From: Branchiostoma floridae
Taxonomy: Eukaryota > Chordata > Leptocardii > Amphioxiformes > Branchiostomatidae
DNA: 62,442 bases
NCBI RefSeq assembly: GCF_000003815.2
Contig: NC_049995.1
Location: 18,349,888 to 18,412,329 of the forward strand
Direction: 5' to 3'
The position numbers and the translations under genes are program-made. This document shows, one piece after another, positions 24,101-35,670 of this stretch. Position 1 is the stretch's first letter; every line of letters starts with the position of its first letter. The notes below the pieces were generated by a model. That model was not told the DNA's origin, made no database searches, and saw only the letters and a program-made list of their open reading frames with translations.

Positions 24101-25059
24101 CGACTGTAAAGGAAGAAGACGGGAAAACTCCAAGACAAGACTCTGGCAGTGGGTTTCAAGGAAAAGAGGTTGTTCTCGGTACAGAAGCACCCGAGCAAGA
24201 GCGACATACAGCAGGGACAAAGGTAGCGGCATCTGGCTCTACTGGGGACGAAAAACAGGGTGTGATCACTTTTGGTGGGGAAGGATCAGGACCTGGAAAG
24301 TTTTATTTCCCACGTGGCGTTGTGGTGTCGCCTAGCAACGAGATATTTGTTGCCGATGGCGGCAACAGACGAGTCCAAGTTCACAGCACGGAGGGGGTTT
24401 ACCTGCGCCACTTCCCAACAGTTGTACCGGGTACAGGGGATAAGGACATGGAGCCGCATGATGTTTGTATGGACGGTAACGGCACGCTGTGGGTAGTGGG
24501 GAGCGAAGTGACAGCTGACCATGTTGTACAGTACAGCACGGACGGGACCGCCATGGCGGGGTTTGACTTGAAGAATAGCTATCATTACCGTGGTATTACA
24601 GTGGACATGCGCACTAACCACATCCTGGTCTCTGATGCAGACCAAGGTGCAGTTCATGTGTTCCGTCCGGACGGCTGCCTGGTGCGGACAGTCCGGCATC
24701 CACAGGGGGAGATGAAACGCCCACGGTGCATCACTGTGGACGGGGAGGGGAACATTCTTGTGTCGGACTGGGACAATCACTGTGTCTACGTGTATGACGA
24801 GTCCGGGAAGTTCCTGTTCCAGTTCGGAGGTTGGGGAAGTGGGGAAGGTCAGCTGAAGTGGCCCCGCGGCATCTGCACAGACAGCTCGGGGCACATCATC
24901 GTGGCGGACTTTGGGAACAAGAGGGTTCAGATCTTCACACGTCACGGCGAGTATGTCCGGACCGTCCGTATTGAGTTCCAGCCGGAAGGCCTGGCTGTGG
25001 GACCGGAAGGGCAGCTGGTTGTGACCAATTACTGGGGCGGTACTGTGGTTATATACTAG
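21153..25059 (+). CDS. Gene C: DED-X-coiled coil-NHL protein (782 aa)
   Basis: Exons 21153-21543, 22617-22907 and 23393-25059 join in phase 1 (2349 nt). The DED is close to that of A (QLRRAVDVF, IGRQDL). The X exon is 97 codons: it lacks the TSN residues near its start, beside a splice acceptor that lies only 28 nt from the end of a TTAA-flanked transposon. No ATG occurs in frame early in the last exon, but the frame is open from 23393. The last exon has two hendecad units, four 39-bp EYRGEKPPGGWPQ units, and six NHL blades. The C-terminus ends VVIY, about three residues short of the family ending TVTVYPSY, because small changes near 25045-25059 create an early TAG; this should not damage the fold much. 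The NHL loops differ from those of A and B at the blade-equivalent variable positions (for example ADGGN against ADKNN and ADLYN). Confidence 0.83.
21706..22588. mobile_element. TTAA-flanked TIR element in gene C intron 1
   Basis: TTAA at 21702-21705 and 22589-22592 flanks inverted ends of about 23 bp with one mismatch, including the perfect core CATTGGCATAATACCGGTC (21710-21728; reversed at 22566-22584). TTAA targets are the mark of piggyBac-type elements. No transposase frame inside. The right end is 28 nt from the X-exon acceptor. Confidence 0.7.
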
Positions 25060-25939
25060 CTATTAGTCGTGCATGACTTTGGAGAAGGATTTGTTACCTT
25101 TTTGTCTTGTCAGACGTCCGGAAGCTAGGTCACGTGTTGCGAACAATCAGGGTACCCCTCGGTTGTCTGAGGCAACACAGAAAGATAAGTCTCAAATAAA
25201 TCACCGGAACAAGTCTTACGCGAAAGTCAGAAAGCTAAGGGCCACTGAGAATCTATATTGTAGTATACTGTAAATGCAGAAATGTTCGCGGTGATTGGCA
25301 AGAAGTGACTTAAGGACCATCAAGTTTTATTACATGCAATTGTCAGTTAATAAGTTATTGCTAATTTTGTATGCACATGTGTCGCAGAACTGAGGAGTTG
25401 AGGAAAATTTGTTGATTCATCTCTCCGTAATATGTCTCCATAATTCTTAGAAGGTGTCATGAACTTTTCTTTGACCAGAGATTTTGTCCATTCTGGCCAA
25501 TTGCAATGAGATAAATGGTTCTTTGTCACGGAATGATCACGATAGAATAATAACAACGCTTGTTCAGAAAATATTAATACCTGCCGTCATACAAATAGAT
25601 TTAATTACATTCTAGGAGGAGATGCCCCTTTCTGTGTACAAAAAGGCACATCAAAGAATCGTGAGACCTTAGATTATTCAATAGATAATACATTTAACTC
25701 CACAATGTTGATATATTCATACATTTGTACGTAGGGCGTTAATTCACTTTTTTGCATGTATAGTTGTTAGCAGCAGACCTTACGTATACATGTCACTGTA
25801 TTTTTGCTGTGTCAATAAAGGCTGATATTTATTACGTTTTCTGTCGGACAAATACAGTAATGTAGCTATGCAGTGTGTATGGTGCAATCAGGATGTAGAT
25901 CTGTATATAGTATGCTGTGCAAGAGGTAGAGTTCTATGA

Positions 25940-26131
25940 GAGGGTCTGCATGCTCTTTTACGTAAGGCCTATTTTATTTCGCGTAATTCGTAGGGAAAAC
26001 CATCTTATCTACGTAATTCGTAGCGAGGCGACCAAATTTAGCGTAATTTCCTGCCTTAATTTAGCGTAATACGTAGGGGGCTCTTCTTAATTCAGCGTAA
26101 ATCGTTGTCGGGACCCCCCATGCAGACCCTC
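25940..26131. mobile_element. 192-bp MITE with 6-bp duplication
   Basis: Perfect 13-bp inverted ends GAGGGTCTGCATG (25940-25952; reversed at 26119-26131) and a CTATGA duplication (25934-25939, 26132-26137). The interior is built of degenerate GCGTAATTCGTAG repeats. Confidence 0.72.
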
Positions 26132-26363
26132 CTATGATGCTGCCTGTTACAGTCCCATTGGACCGGAGGAGTGTAAGTGAACAGGAATGTGTCTGCTTAG
26201 ATGTGTATCACCAGAACTGTAAGAATGGGATCGCAGGAATCTCCGTTCAGTTCGACCACTGCAGTGTGGCAGCGAAGATTAAGAGAAAGTACCAGAATAT
26301 CTCTTAGGGTCTGCAGGAAATTTAATCTGAGGAAATAGTACTTCTTGTTAAGATTTTTCCTAA

Positions 26364-27659
26364 GGCCTAGGAAAAAAAATGTTGTGTTTCCTGTTTCCCG
26401 ACCGACCCTAAAAAAACCTGCCGACCCTAGTCTTTTTTTTTGGTCGGCAGCTGGCAGAGGACATAAATTTTTCCATTTGAGAATTTGAGCGGTGCATCAT
26501 TGTTCAATCGGTTTTTAAGCATGTTCTGCTAATTCCTGATGAAGTAGAAAAAGTCAAAACAACACCATCTGCTTATGTTTATTTCATAAATCACAGCTAA
26601 CAGGTCAAAAAATAAGTTAAGCTAGTATAGGAGCTATTAAAAGTTGGGTGAAAACTATCTTACCCCGGCACATGGTACGTCTGCAGATGGAAATTTCTCT
26701 GTTGAAAATTCGCAACACAGCAGAAAAATGACTGGGTCATTGTGGCATTATTACCCATATTAATGTCATATGTGGCTTTATTTCACTTCTGGTCTTGGTT
26801 TTTAGGTCCCAAAACCACAAAAACTGCAGAAAATTGCTAAGGAAATGAGCATATTTGGATCGATGTGGCGCTAGGGCGGCCATTTTGGAAATATGGTAAT
26901 GAGGTACAAGTGGAACATACCATTTTCTCAGGGGGAAGATTTCCAAAAATGATGGTTTACTTGCCTCAAGAAGGTTGTTTTTAACCTCCTTCAGTCGTTG
27001 CTTGCCTCAACTTGAAGCTGGAGATTCTAGAGAAAACCTTTTTGAAATGCTGTAGAAATCTCATTACCTTCCCCGTTAGTAAATGCACAGGATTTTCCTG
27101 TCTTCTTTTTCAATAGCTTTGATATGATGTTATTTTTTCTAACATGATCAAGATGATAAAATTTAAGTGAGGATGCTTTTACCAAGTTTTTCAACATTTT
27201 TCTGTCTACTTTTTTTTATACATTTTGGTGATTTTTCAAACATGATCAATATGATAAAAGTTAAGTGGGAAAGCCTTGCCCTTTGTTTTCAGCATTTTTC
27301 CATGGTTCCTTGCCTCAAGTTCCAAGCAGGAAATACATGACTTGGAGTTGTTACACTTGTTGAACTTGTAGGCACCATTGGAAATGGGTCATAGCGGGGA
27401 ACCCATGCCCAATTTTGAAATTGAAAATTCAGGCCTTATTTTGACAATTTAAGAAGAAGATTATGACTATGAGCCAGCAAGATGACATCAGAAGCATGTA
27501 AAAAAAGTATGGATAGATTTTGACACGGATGACATGGAGTTTTGACCAAAGTCTACATCTAAAAAAAAAAAAAAAAAAAAAAAAAAAGATAATGCCTACC
27601 TACCGACCCTATTTTTTTCAAGACTGAAACAGGAAACACAACATTTTTTTTCCTAGGCC
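26364..27659. mobile_element. 1.3-kb TAA-flanked TIR element (PIF/Harbinger-type)
   Basis: Perfect 34-bp inverted ends (26364-26397, 27626-27659) begin GGCCTAGGAAAAAAAATG and are flanked by TAA (26361-26363, 27660-27662). Subterminal CCGACCCTA repeats and an A27 run (27561-27587) lie inside. No long frame, so non-autonomous. It shares the GGCC start and TAA target with the element at 11618. Confidence 0.78.
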
Positions 27660-28130
27660 TAAGCACTAGTATTGTAGACATTTTTGTGTACTAGCATCCT
27701 TGTGGAAACATTCCTGTACAATTCCTAGAATTCTTGCAGACTGCACACAATATTATACCATTAGTCGCGCCCCTGAGGCGTCGCCAACAATACTTTACTA
27801 TAAGGCTCGCACCTGAGGTGTCGCCAAAAACATTCAATAGAACTAGATGTCTCACAGCGACATCTAGCGGTAAATGAGAAAATTGCAAGGCTTTTTTTAG
27901 CAATAAAACAATGGTCAATGCTATTCTTCAGTATACCAACGCAGACTGGGCGCGCAATGGGCTTGCTATAACGACATAGGAGGTTCTAAAAGATGGTATC
28001 ATCTATTTTTCTGTACAGGAATGCGGTATGATTGCACCACTATGAGTGTTAAAATGATAAATTGTCTGAATTTTCTGTCCTGGTTAAATAATCATGCAAC
28101 CATTTCATCGCCAAGTAGAATGTCTTACAG

Positions 28131-29140
28131 GGATACCTGGAGATGTTGGCGGTGACAAGGTTGGAACAGACCCGACTGTTAAGGAAGAAGACAGGAAAAC
28201 TCCAAGACAAGACTCTGGAAGTGGGAGCAATGAAAAAGTGGAAGTCCTCGGTACAGAAGCACCCGAGCAAGAGCGATACACAGCGGGGACAGAAGGAGCG
28301 ACATCTGGCTCTGCTGGGGACTTGAAACAGGGCGTGATCACTTTTGGTGGGGAAGGATCATATCCTCGAAAGTTTCGGTTCCCATGTGGTGTTATGGTGT
28401 CGCCTAGCAACGAGATATTCGTGGCTGATGAATACAACATGCCGATCCAAGTCCACAGCACGGAGGGGGTTTACCTGCGCCACTTCCCAACAGTTGTACC
28501 GGGTACAGGGGATAAGGTCATGCGGCCACGTGATGTTTGTATGGACGGTAACGGCACGCTGTGGGTGGTGGGGCGAGAAGAGACAGCTGACCATGTTGTA
28601 CAGTACAGCACGGACGGGACCGCCATGGCGGGGTTCGATGTTAAGAAAAGCAGATATGTCCGCGGCATCGCAGTAGACATGCGCACTAACCACATCCTGG
28701 TGACTGATGCAGACCAAGGTGCAGTTCATGTGTTCCGTCCGGACGGCTCCCTGGTGCGGACAGTCCGGCTTCCAAGGGGTGAGAAGACAGACCCATGGTA
28801 CATCACTGTGAACGGGGAAGGGAACATTCTTGTGTCAGGCTGGGGAACTCACTGTGTCTACGTGTATGACGAGTCCGGGAAGTTCCTGTTCCAGTTTGGA
28901 GGTGAGGGAAGTGGTGAAGATCAGCTGGATTATCCCTGTGGCATCTGTACAGTCAGCTCGGGTCACATCCTCGTGGCGGACTTTGGGACCGAGAGAGTTC
29001 AGATCTTCACACGTCACGGCGAGTTTGTCCGTACCGTCCCTACTGGGTTTCGGCCGGAATGCCTGGCTGTGGGACCGGAAGGGCAGCTGGTTGTGACTGA
29101 TTGGGATAAATACACTGTGACTGTATTTCCTAACTACTGA
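28131..29140 (+). pseudogene. 5'-truncated NHL copy: orphan propeller
   Basis: From 28131 the sequence matches the acidic linker of the family last exon (IPGDVGGDKVG, closest to gene C) and stays open for about 335 codons through six NHL blades to TVTVFPNY and TGA at 29140. The end and the 3' flank match gene A. Upstream the DED, X and coiled-coil parts are absent; the bases before 28131 are instead a diverged copy of the array's 3' flank. The join is therefore a recombination breakpoint in the linker. Framework changes not seen in the full copies (NMPIQ for NRRVQ, PCG for PRG, PECLAV for PEGLAV) suggest relaxed constraint. However, no stop or frameshift has accumulated, and TTACAG at 28125-28130 is a passable acceptor in the family's phase 1, so use as an alternative last exon cannot be excluded. 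Confidence 0.7.
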
Positions 29141-31357
29141 GTTCCTGACCACTGAGTTAGATCTTTGATAAAGATTAAATGTTAACAGGACTTACCCATT
29201 CTATTAAACCAGTTCTCCGGCCTACTTCGTGATGACTGAGGAACGGATGGACGGGGCGGAGGGCGGTACCGACTTCCAACGACCTTTGACCCATCGCTCA
29301 GGCAATACTTTTGGAAAATCACGTGTTCTCAGAAATTGAGTCCTACTTCTATCTGTTCACATCTGTTTCGTCAGTCATCCTGAAGAAGACTTGAGGATTC
29401 GGTGATTCCCGAAAGCTCATTTTGTTATCTTCATATTGCTTCATTTAAGTACATAGATCTATGCTTAAAGTGCACTTTATGAGAAAGTCGAATCTTTTTA
29501 ATCGCAAACGTGTCTAAAAACCATGGTAACTCTTTGGGTATGTCTGATTTGACAGATCAAAGCTTTATTAATTGATTATCGCTTCGTAAATAGCTTTGCA
29601 GACTCAAAGGTCTTGCATGGCCATGGATTCCCTTTTAAACATCGTACATTGGTATTAATCAAGTGGCAACACTGTGATATTAAAAAAGTCATCTTGTATA
29701 TATTCTAATTTTGCGAAGACGGAATGAAGTTGAGAAGAATGACAGACTCGTCACAAACTCGAGCGTACCCTTCAGTTTGACCGATGATAACGACTATCCA
29801 ACCAGCAGTGTACCGATGATGGTATACGATGTGAGATTTTTTTTTTACCTGTAACATCACCATTTATCATCGGGTAAACAATTAGATACAATATAAAGGT
29901 CTCTGCACCATCTTTAAAGATCCCATATATTAACGCGTCTTTGGTATCAGAGGTTGAGTTTCCTGGGAATTGAATTGAAATGTATACTTTACGATGCTGT
30001 ATTCAGTTTTACACGAATAAAAGCTCTGCTTTCTTTGCATAAAATGATCATAGTTCTTTGTGGTCTTACTTATGAAACTGAGAACCAACCATGATTTCGG
30101 GCCCTGTGTAACACCCGACAAAAAGGAGTTGCCAAATGAAAAGCATTGATGGACATAGAATATCTCACAAGGACCTCTAGCGGTACATGATGAAACTGAA
30201 TGAAATGACCTGAATGTTCTATAGAAATAAACAACGAGATTCTGCAATATCATCGCGGACTGGGCTTCAAATAAGGGCCAAAGAGGTTCTTAAAACAATT
30301 GATATATCAACTGCCTTAACTTATTCGTGAGGGAATAAAGCGGCCTTGTCGTAACATTGTAGAACATCCTTGTGACGACAAAGTTTAACGAACAAATTGT
30401 CTGAATGTTGGATCTTGTTATAAACAAAGTGCAAGCATTTAATCTCCAAGCAGATGTTGGGAATAAATATTTGGGCGCTAGTATATGTCGAGATGCAACT
30501 TCACATCAGCGGATACTTCTTGTACTACTGGGATTAGCTTTTCAATAGAACATCATCATACTTCACCTGTTTTACAAGTCACATAGGTACGGTGACGCCC
30601 ATTCAGTATTAATGGAAACGCTAGCTTATTGTATTCTAACTATTTTCGTCACTAGCGGGTCAAACCTCGCTATGCAATCACATACCAGCGGTCGGGACCA
30701 AAGTCTAACGGCCAGAGAGTTCGCTACAAACCTGCCACGTTCACTCGTTTTTCAGTCAGCAGTCCTGTAGTACCGTCAGTATCCGCTAGGCGCGCAGCTG
30801 CACCTGCCATCCCGACATCACCCCGTGACTGATCAAAGTCTAACGGGTAGTCTAATGAGTTTGTTTTCCACCTGCCACGTTTACTGTAATTTAATTCATT
30901 TCCCAGACGGGAGATATCTGAGGGCGGGAGTTTGTCTTGAAGAATCAGACCAACGCTGGTTACACCTTAAGGAGCCCGTCTCACCGTTACGTCACACAGG
31001 TGAGTTTTTAAACCTGCTTCACTACAGGTGAGAAACGTTTGACGTGGCACTTCTGCCAGGCGGCCATTTTAGGTCAACGACTTTGAAAATTAAAAAAAAT
31101 TCTTTCACCCAGAGACTTTTGTTTCTTGCTCTATATGTGGTACAACCTTGGATAAAAGGAATTCGTTAATGTATGATATATAGCCTGATGCTGAACCTGA
31201 CAGAAAGGGACCTAGTTAAGTTACTTTGAATTGAAGTATCAGTAGACTAAGTTTTCATTACAATTCTATGATATTCACAGTTGCACTTTAAATATCTCAT
31301 GTTACTGTGAATAGGATAATGACCATGTAAGTGTCTCATTGTGGCAAGGGCCTATCA

Positions 31358-31458
31358 GTGTCCTGATCTCTGCCCCGCCCCTCGGCACGTCCGCGTGACG
31401 TGTTAATGATTGATGGACAGAACAAACTCTCAGGAGTGGTATTAGATGACGTCACGGG
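31358..31458 (+). promoter_or_regulatory. CRE-containing module, gene D copy 1
   Basis: Same module, TGACGTCA at 31446-31453. Confidence 0.4.
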
Positions 31459-31660
31459 GAGGGCAAAGCACTGGGAGATGTAAACAATTAAATCACGAGT
31501 TTAAATTAGGCTTAGAGTGGATTTAACTGTGTTAATATTGGTACTTGAAAATTACTTTTTAATAATCAATTATTTTCAAACCAATTTACACAGGGGTCGG
31601 TGATATAATAATAACCACATATATGTCTTATACATTTAAAGAGATAATCTATCGGTGGGC

Positions 31661-31695
31661 GTGTAAAACTACTAGTGGGACCAGTAGTTTTACAC
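31661..31695. other. Perfect 13-bp hairpin between the gene D modules
   Basis: Arms GTGTAAAACTACT and AGTAGTTTTACAC, loop AGTGGGACC; the arms equal those at 20490 while the loop differs in two bases. Confidence 0.6.
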
Positions 31696-31760
31696 CTGCA
31701 GTTTAAATAATCTATGTTCTATGAACATGTAAGTATGCTATTTGTGGCGACGGCTTATCA

Positions 31761-31870
31761 GTGTCCTGATCTCTGCCCCACCCCTCGGCACGTCCGCGTG
31801 ACGTGTTAATGATTGTTGGACAGAACAAATATAAACTCCCCCAAGAGTGGTTGAGCTGAGGTCACGATGT
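31761..31870 (+). promoter_or_regulatory. CRE-type module, gene D copy 2 (site mutated)
   Basis: Module present but the palindrome reads TGAGGTCA, a one-base change that should weaken CREB/ATF binding. Confidence 0.35.
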
Positions 31871-32287
31871 GGGCAAGGTGCAGAGATTCGCAAACAACTA
31901 CAGTACAAGTTCCAACTGGGCTTAGTGTGGGCTGAATGTTGCTCAGTCAACATTGTTTTAACCGTGAGTTGCAGTGATATCCAGTGGAAAACGTGTGAGC
32001 TGGCTCACAATGCGAACTGACTGCGTGCGCAAAATTGAAGCTACTTCATAAATAGGTGTCCAGACCATAGTTGACACATGTCTGTGGGCTATCAAACTTA
32101 CATGTAGCTTTCAATGCATCAGATAGCCAATGCGCATTTCGAAATGTGAACGACCTTATTCTTAACCTTGATGTCTTTTGTTAATCATTATAAATTTCAG
32201 ACTGTAGCAAAAAAACGTTTTATTTGCTTAGACGTACAATATATGCAGACTAAGATCAGTTCAGTGAAGTTATCTTCTGTTTTCAGG

Positions 32288-35200
32288 ATGCCAGGTCCGA
32301 TCCGAGAAAGAGTCACAGCTGCCGACAGACGCCATTTTGATTTTGTGCAAACCTTGCGCCGGATTTCCGATGAACTGACAGAAGAGGAAACAGCAGACGT
32401 GAAGTTGTTTTGTGGACATCTGATCCCCAGAGGCCAGGCGGAACAGCTCAGGCGGGCGGTGGACGTTTTCCAGAAACTGATACACCTGGACAAAATCGAC
32501 CAAAAGAATCTTGACTTCCTCGAAGAGATCTTGGAACGAATCGGACGACTTGATCTGATTCGGGACGTTCTGCGGCGGTTCCAGCCGCCTGACCGAGAGA
32601 TTCCGGAAAATCCCGAACTGCAGCAGCATGACCGAGAGATTCCGGAAAATGCCGAATTCCAGCCGCCTGACCGAGAGATTCCGGAGAATCTCGAACTCCA
32701 GCCGCCTGACCGAGAGATTCCGGAAAATCCCGAACTCCAGCCGCCTGACCGAGAGGATCCACAAAATCCCGAATTCCAGCCGCCAGACCGAGAGATTCCG
32801 GAAAATCCCGAATTCCAGCCGCCTGACCGAGAGATTCCGGAGAACCCCGAACTGCAGCCCGAAAACCCCGAACTGCGTCCGGAAAACCAAGATCCCCAAC
32901 CAAGTCAAAGTAACACCGAAGGAGCAAATGAAGAAGGTGAGTGTCAATCAACATGAAAAAAATATTGCTACTGCCTCAAGCAAAAGTAAAAAATATTAAC
33001 ACATTTCTGTCAATTTATGTTCCAATTGTCATAGACATATCAATATTTTATTTAAAATCAATTTGGAATTGACATTAACATAAGATTATGATCATATCAA
33101 TGATTAATGCTTGCAGGAAATGCTACGTCGAACATCTACGTGGTTGTGCACGGCCGAATACGCATGATCCAGGAAACTCTAGATCATCTTAAAAATCGCC
33201 TGGCGACACTATCTAGCGCTAGAAGGTCACAGGTCAAGTTCAGAGGTTACAAGAAGCACAAGAGCATCCTGGTGCACTTCTCCATACCGCGGGAGAACAC
33301 GGCGGTGCTGAGGCACATGGCGGATCACTCCGACCCGAGACTTGTCTACATGGGCGTCAAGTCACTGCAGATCGACGCTGAAGTTCCCATCAAAGTCCAA
33401 CAGGGGGCGCCGTTGTATGGTGAGTTGATTTCTTTTGTTCTTCATATTTACTCAATGTGTGAACTTTAGACTTTTGCAGGTCCATCAAAGAATGTGGATT
33501 TTAAGGCAAGTCTAAATATTCTCTTGCGAAGCACCATCGAAGACTAAAGATATTGAAGAGAAACAGGATATTTCCTTGTAAACATCAGCAGTCGATTTAA
33601 TTCTATTACTTTCCAATCCCCTACCATATGACGAAAACTGATAGTAGCTGCTTGTTATACATGTAAATATAACTGTAATTGGACAAGCAGGTCTTGTACG
33701 TGATACCATATCAATGCCTATGATTCATGATGTCATATATCATTCACTGATGTGCTTCAGATGTCAAGAGGCAACTGCCTGTTGATGACATCGAGGTGGG
33801 ATGCAGTACCCGGAACAAACGCCAGAGGGCGCCCCAGAGCTGGACCCGCCTGTCTGCCCTGAACCTGTTCTCGGACGCCCTGCCGCTCCATCTGCAGGCA
33901 GCCGCGAGTCTGGAGTACCAGGGCTTCTCCTACAGCCTGGTCCGGGCTCTGGTGCAGAAGGACCGGCTCAGAGAACAGCAGATGAGGCAGGCCATCCAGA
34001 ACCTCAGGAACGCAGAGGTGGATTCCAACACGCTCCGTCAGAAGCCAGAGGTGGATTCAAACACGCTCCGTCAGAACGCAGAGGTGGATTCCAACACGCT
34101 CCGTCAGAAGGCAGAGGTGGATTCCAACACGCTCCGACAGAAGGCAGAGGTGGATTCAAACACGCTCCGTCAGAAGGCAGAGGTGGAGTCCAACACGCTC
34201 CGTCAGAAGGCAGAGGTGGATTCCAACACGCTCCGTCAGAAGGCAGAGGTGGATTCCAACACGCTCCGTCAGAAGGCAGAGGTGGATTCCAACACGCTCC
34301 GTCAGAAGGCAGAGGTGGATTCAAACACGCTCCGTCAGAAGGCAGAGGTGGATTCCAACACGATCATGACTTTGCGCTCCAAGCTCAACATCACAGAGAA
34401 CAGGCTGAAGGAGGCTCTTGAGACGATCGCAGTTCTTGAAGAAAAGCTGCAGCAGGCTCAAGAATACGCATAGAAAGCCGCCAAGCAAGTGACATCCCAC
34501 GTTACGGAGTACAGGGAAGAGAAGCCGCCTGGGGGCTGGTCACAGGAGTACAGGGGAGAGAAGCCGCCTGGGGGCTGGTCGGCACATGTCGAGAGGGCTA
34601 ATAAAGCTACACAGGCACATCTAGCGGATATTGTAGGTACTGCAGTGGGACCTGGAGATGTAGGCGGCAACAAGCTTGGAGAAGATCCGACTGTGAAGGA
34701 GGAAGACAAGCGAGATGCAGGACAAGACTCTGATACTGACAATGGGAGCGATGGAAGAGAGAAGGTTATCGATATAGAAACACCCGAGCAAGAGCGACAC
34801 ACGGCGGAGACAGAAGGAGCGGCAGCTGGCTCTACTGGGGACAGGAAACAGGATGTGATCACTTTTGGCGGGAAAGGGACGGAACCAGGAAAGTTTTATT
34901 ACCCACGCGGCGTTGTGGTGTCGCCTAGCAACGAGATATTTGTGACCGATGGCGGCAACAGGCGAGTCCAAGTCCACAGCACGGAAGGGGTTTACCTGCG
35001 CCACTTTCCAACAGTTCTACCGGGTACAGAGGATAAGGACATGGAGCCGCATGATGTTTGTATGGACGGTAACGGCACGCTGTGGGTAGTGGGGCGAGCA
35101 GGGACAGCTGAGCATGTTGTACAGTACAGCACGGACGGGACCGTCATGTCGGGGTTTGACCTGAAGAAGGACAGTTATGACCGCGGTATTGCGGTGAACA

Positions 35201-35670
35201 TGCGCACTAACCACATCCTGGTGACTGATGCAGACCAACGTGCAGTTCTTGTGTTCCGTCCGGACGGCTCCCTGGTGCGGACAGTCCGGCATCCACGGGC
35301 TGGGGAGATGACACACCCACAGTACGTCACTGTGGACGGGGAAGGGAACATTCTTGTGTCGGACTGGGACACTAACTGTGTCTACGTGTATGACGAGTCC
35401 GGGAAGTTCCTGTTCCAGTTCGGAGGGGAGGGAAGGGGTGAAGGTCAGCTGAAGTGGCCCCTCGGCATCTGTACAGACAGCTCTGGGCACATCCTCGTGG
35501 CGGACTCTGGGAACGAGAGGGTTCAGATCTTCACACGTCACGGAGAGTTTGTCCGTACTTTCCGTACTGGGCCTGGGTCTTACCCGGAAAGCCTGACTGT
35601 GGGACCGGAAGGGCAGCTGGTTGTGACCAATGATCGGAACCATACTGTGACTATATATCCCAACTATTAG
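32288..35670 (+). CDS. Gene D: DED-X-coiled coil-NHL gene with one internal TAG
   Basis: Exons 32288-32936, 33117-33419 and 33761-35670. The DED is followed by the longest tail in the array: seven units of PPDREIPENPELQ type, then ENPELRP. The X exon is the standard 101 codons. The last exon carries eleven hendecad units (AEVDSNTLRQK, 34012-34363), the largest expansion here. At 34471-34473 a single G-to-T change turns the family's GAG into TAG (GCA TAG AAA), ending the protein at 554 aa, just after the coiled coil. The same frame then runs open for 398 codons through two EYRGEKPPGGWSQ-type units, the linker and all six NHL blades to TAG at 35670; a read-through product would be 953 aa. It is either a young nonsense allele or a gene making a DED-coiled-coil protein without sensor. 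The intact downstream frame argues that the stop is recent or tolerated. Confidence 0.8.
32585..32857 (+). repeat. 39-bp coding repeat in the DED tail, gene D
   Basis: Seven units of PPDREIPENPELQ type follow the DED. Other members have one such unit plus shorter NPELQP units. Proline and acid content suggests a flexible spacer. Confidence 0.85.
34012..34363 (+). repeat. 33-bp coding minisatellite (hendecad repeat), gene D
   Basis: Eleven tandem units encode AEVDSNTLRQK with rare PEV, ESN and RQN variants. The 11-residue period fits hendecad coiled coils. Paralogues carry two (B, C), three (A, E) or four (F) units at the same place. Confidence 0.9.

Larger units (their letters stand above)
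25060..28130. other. Gene C 3' flank and transposon cluster
   Basis: Gene C has its own flank type. After it come the 192-bp MITE, a 56-codon frame beginning MLPVTVPLDRRS (26137-26307), the 1.3-kb TIR element, then a diverged piece of the common 3' flank (27680-28120) leading to the orphan propeller. Confidence 0.5.
29141..32287. repeat. Flank between orphan propeller and gene D
   Basis: First part matches the gene A 3' flank; from about 30655 it is the 5' block with CACACAG/GTGAG (about 30999) and CACTACAG/GTGAG (about 31025), then the two CRE modules and the hairpin. No gene seen. Confidence 0.6.

Noticed and set aside
33801-34421. 206-codon frame rich in GGFQHAPSEGR in gene D
   Set aside because: A 33-bp repeat keeps all frames open. 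Splice phases and paralogues fix the AEVDSNTLRQK frame.
34471-34473. TAG as recoded codon (selenocysteine or pyrrolysine)
   Set aside because: Selenocysteine uses TGA, animals lack pyrrolysine, and paralogues have Glu here. Nonsense change or read-through is simpler.
33796-34473. CRISPR-like reading of the regular 33-bp and 39-bp repeats
   Set aside because: No spacers; the repeats are contiguous, in frame and coding, in an intron-bearing animal genome.
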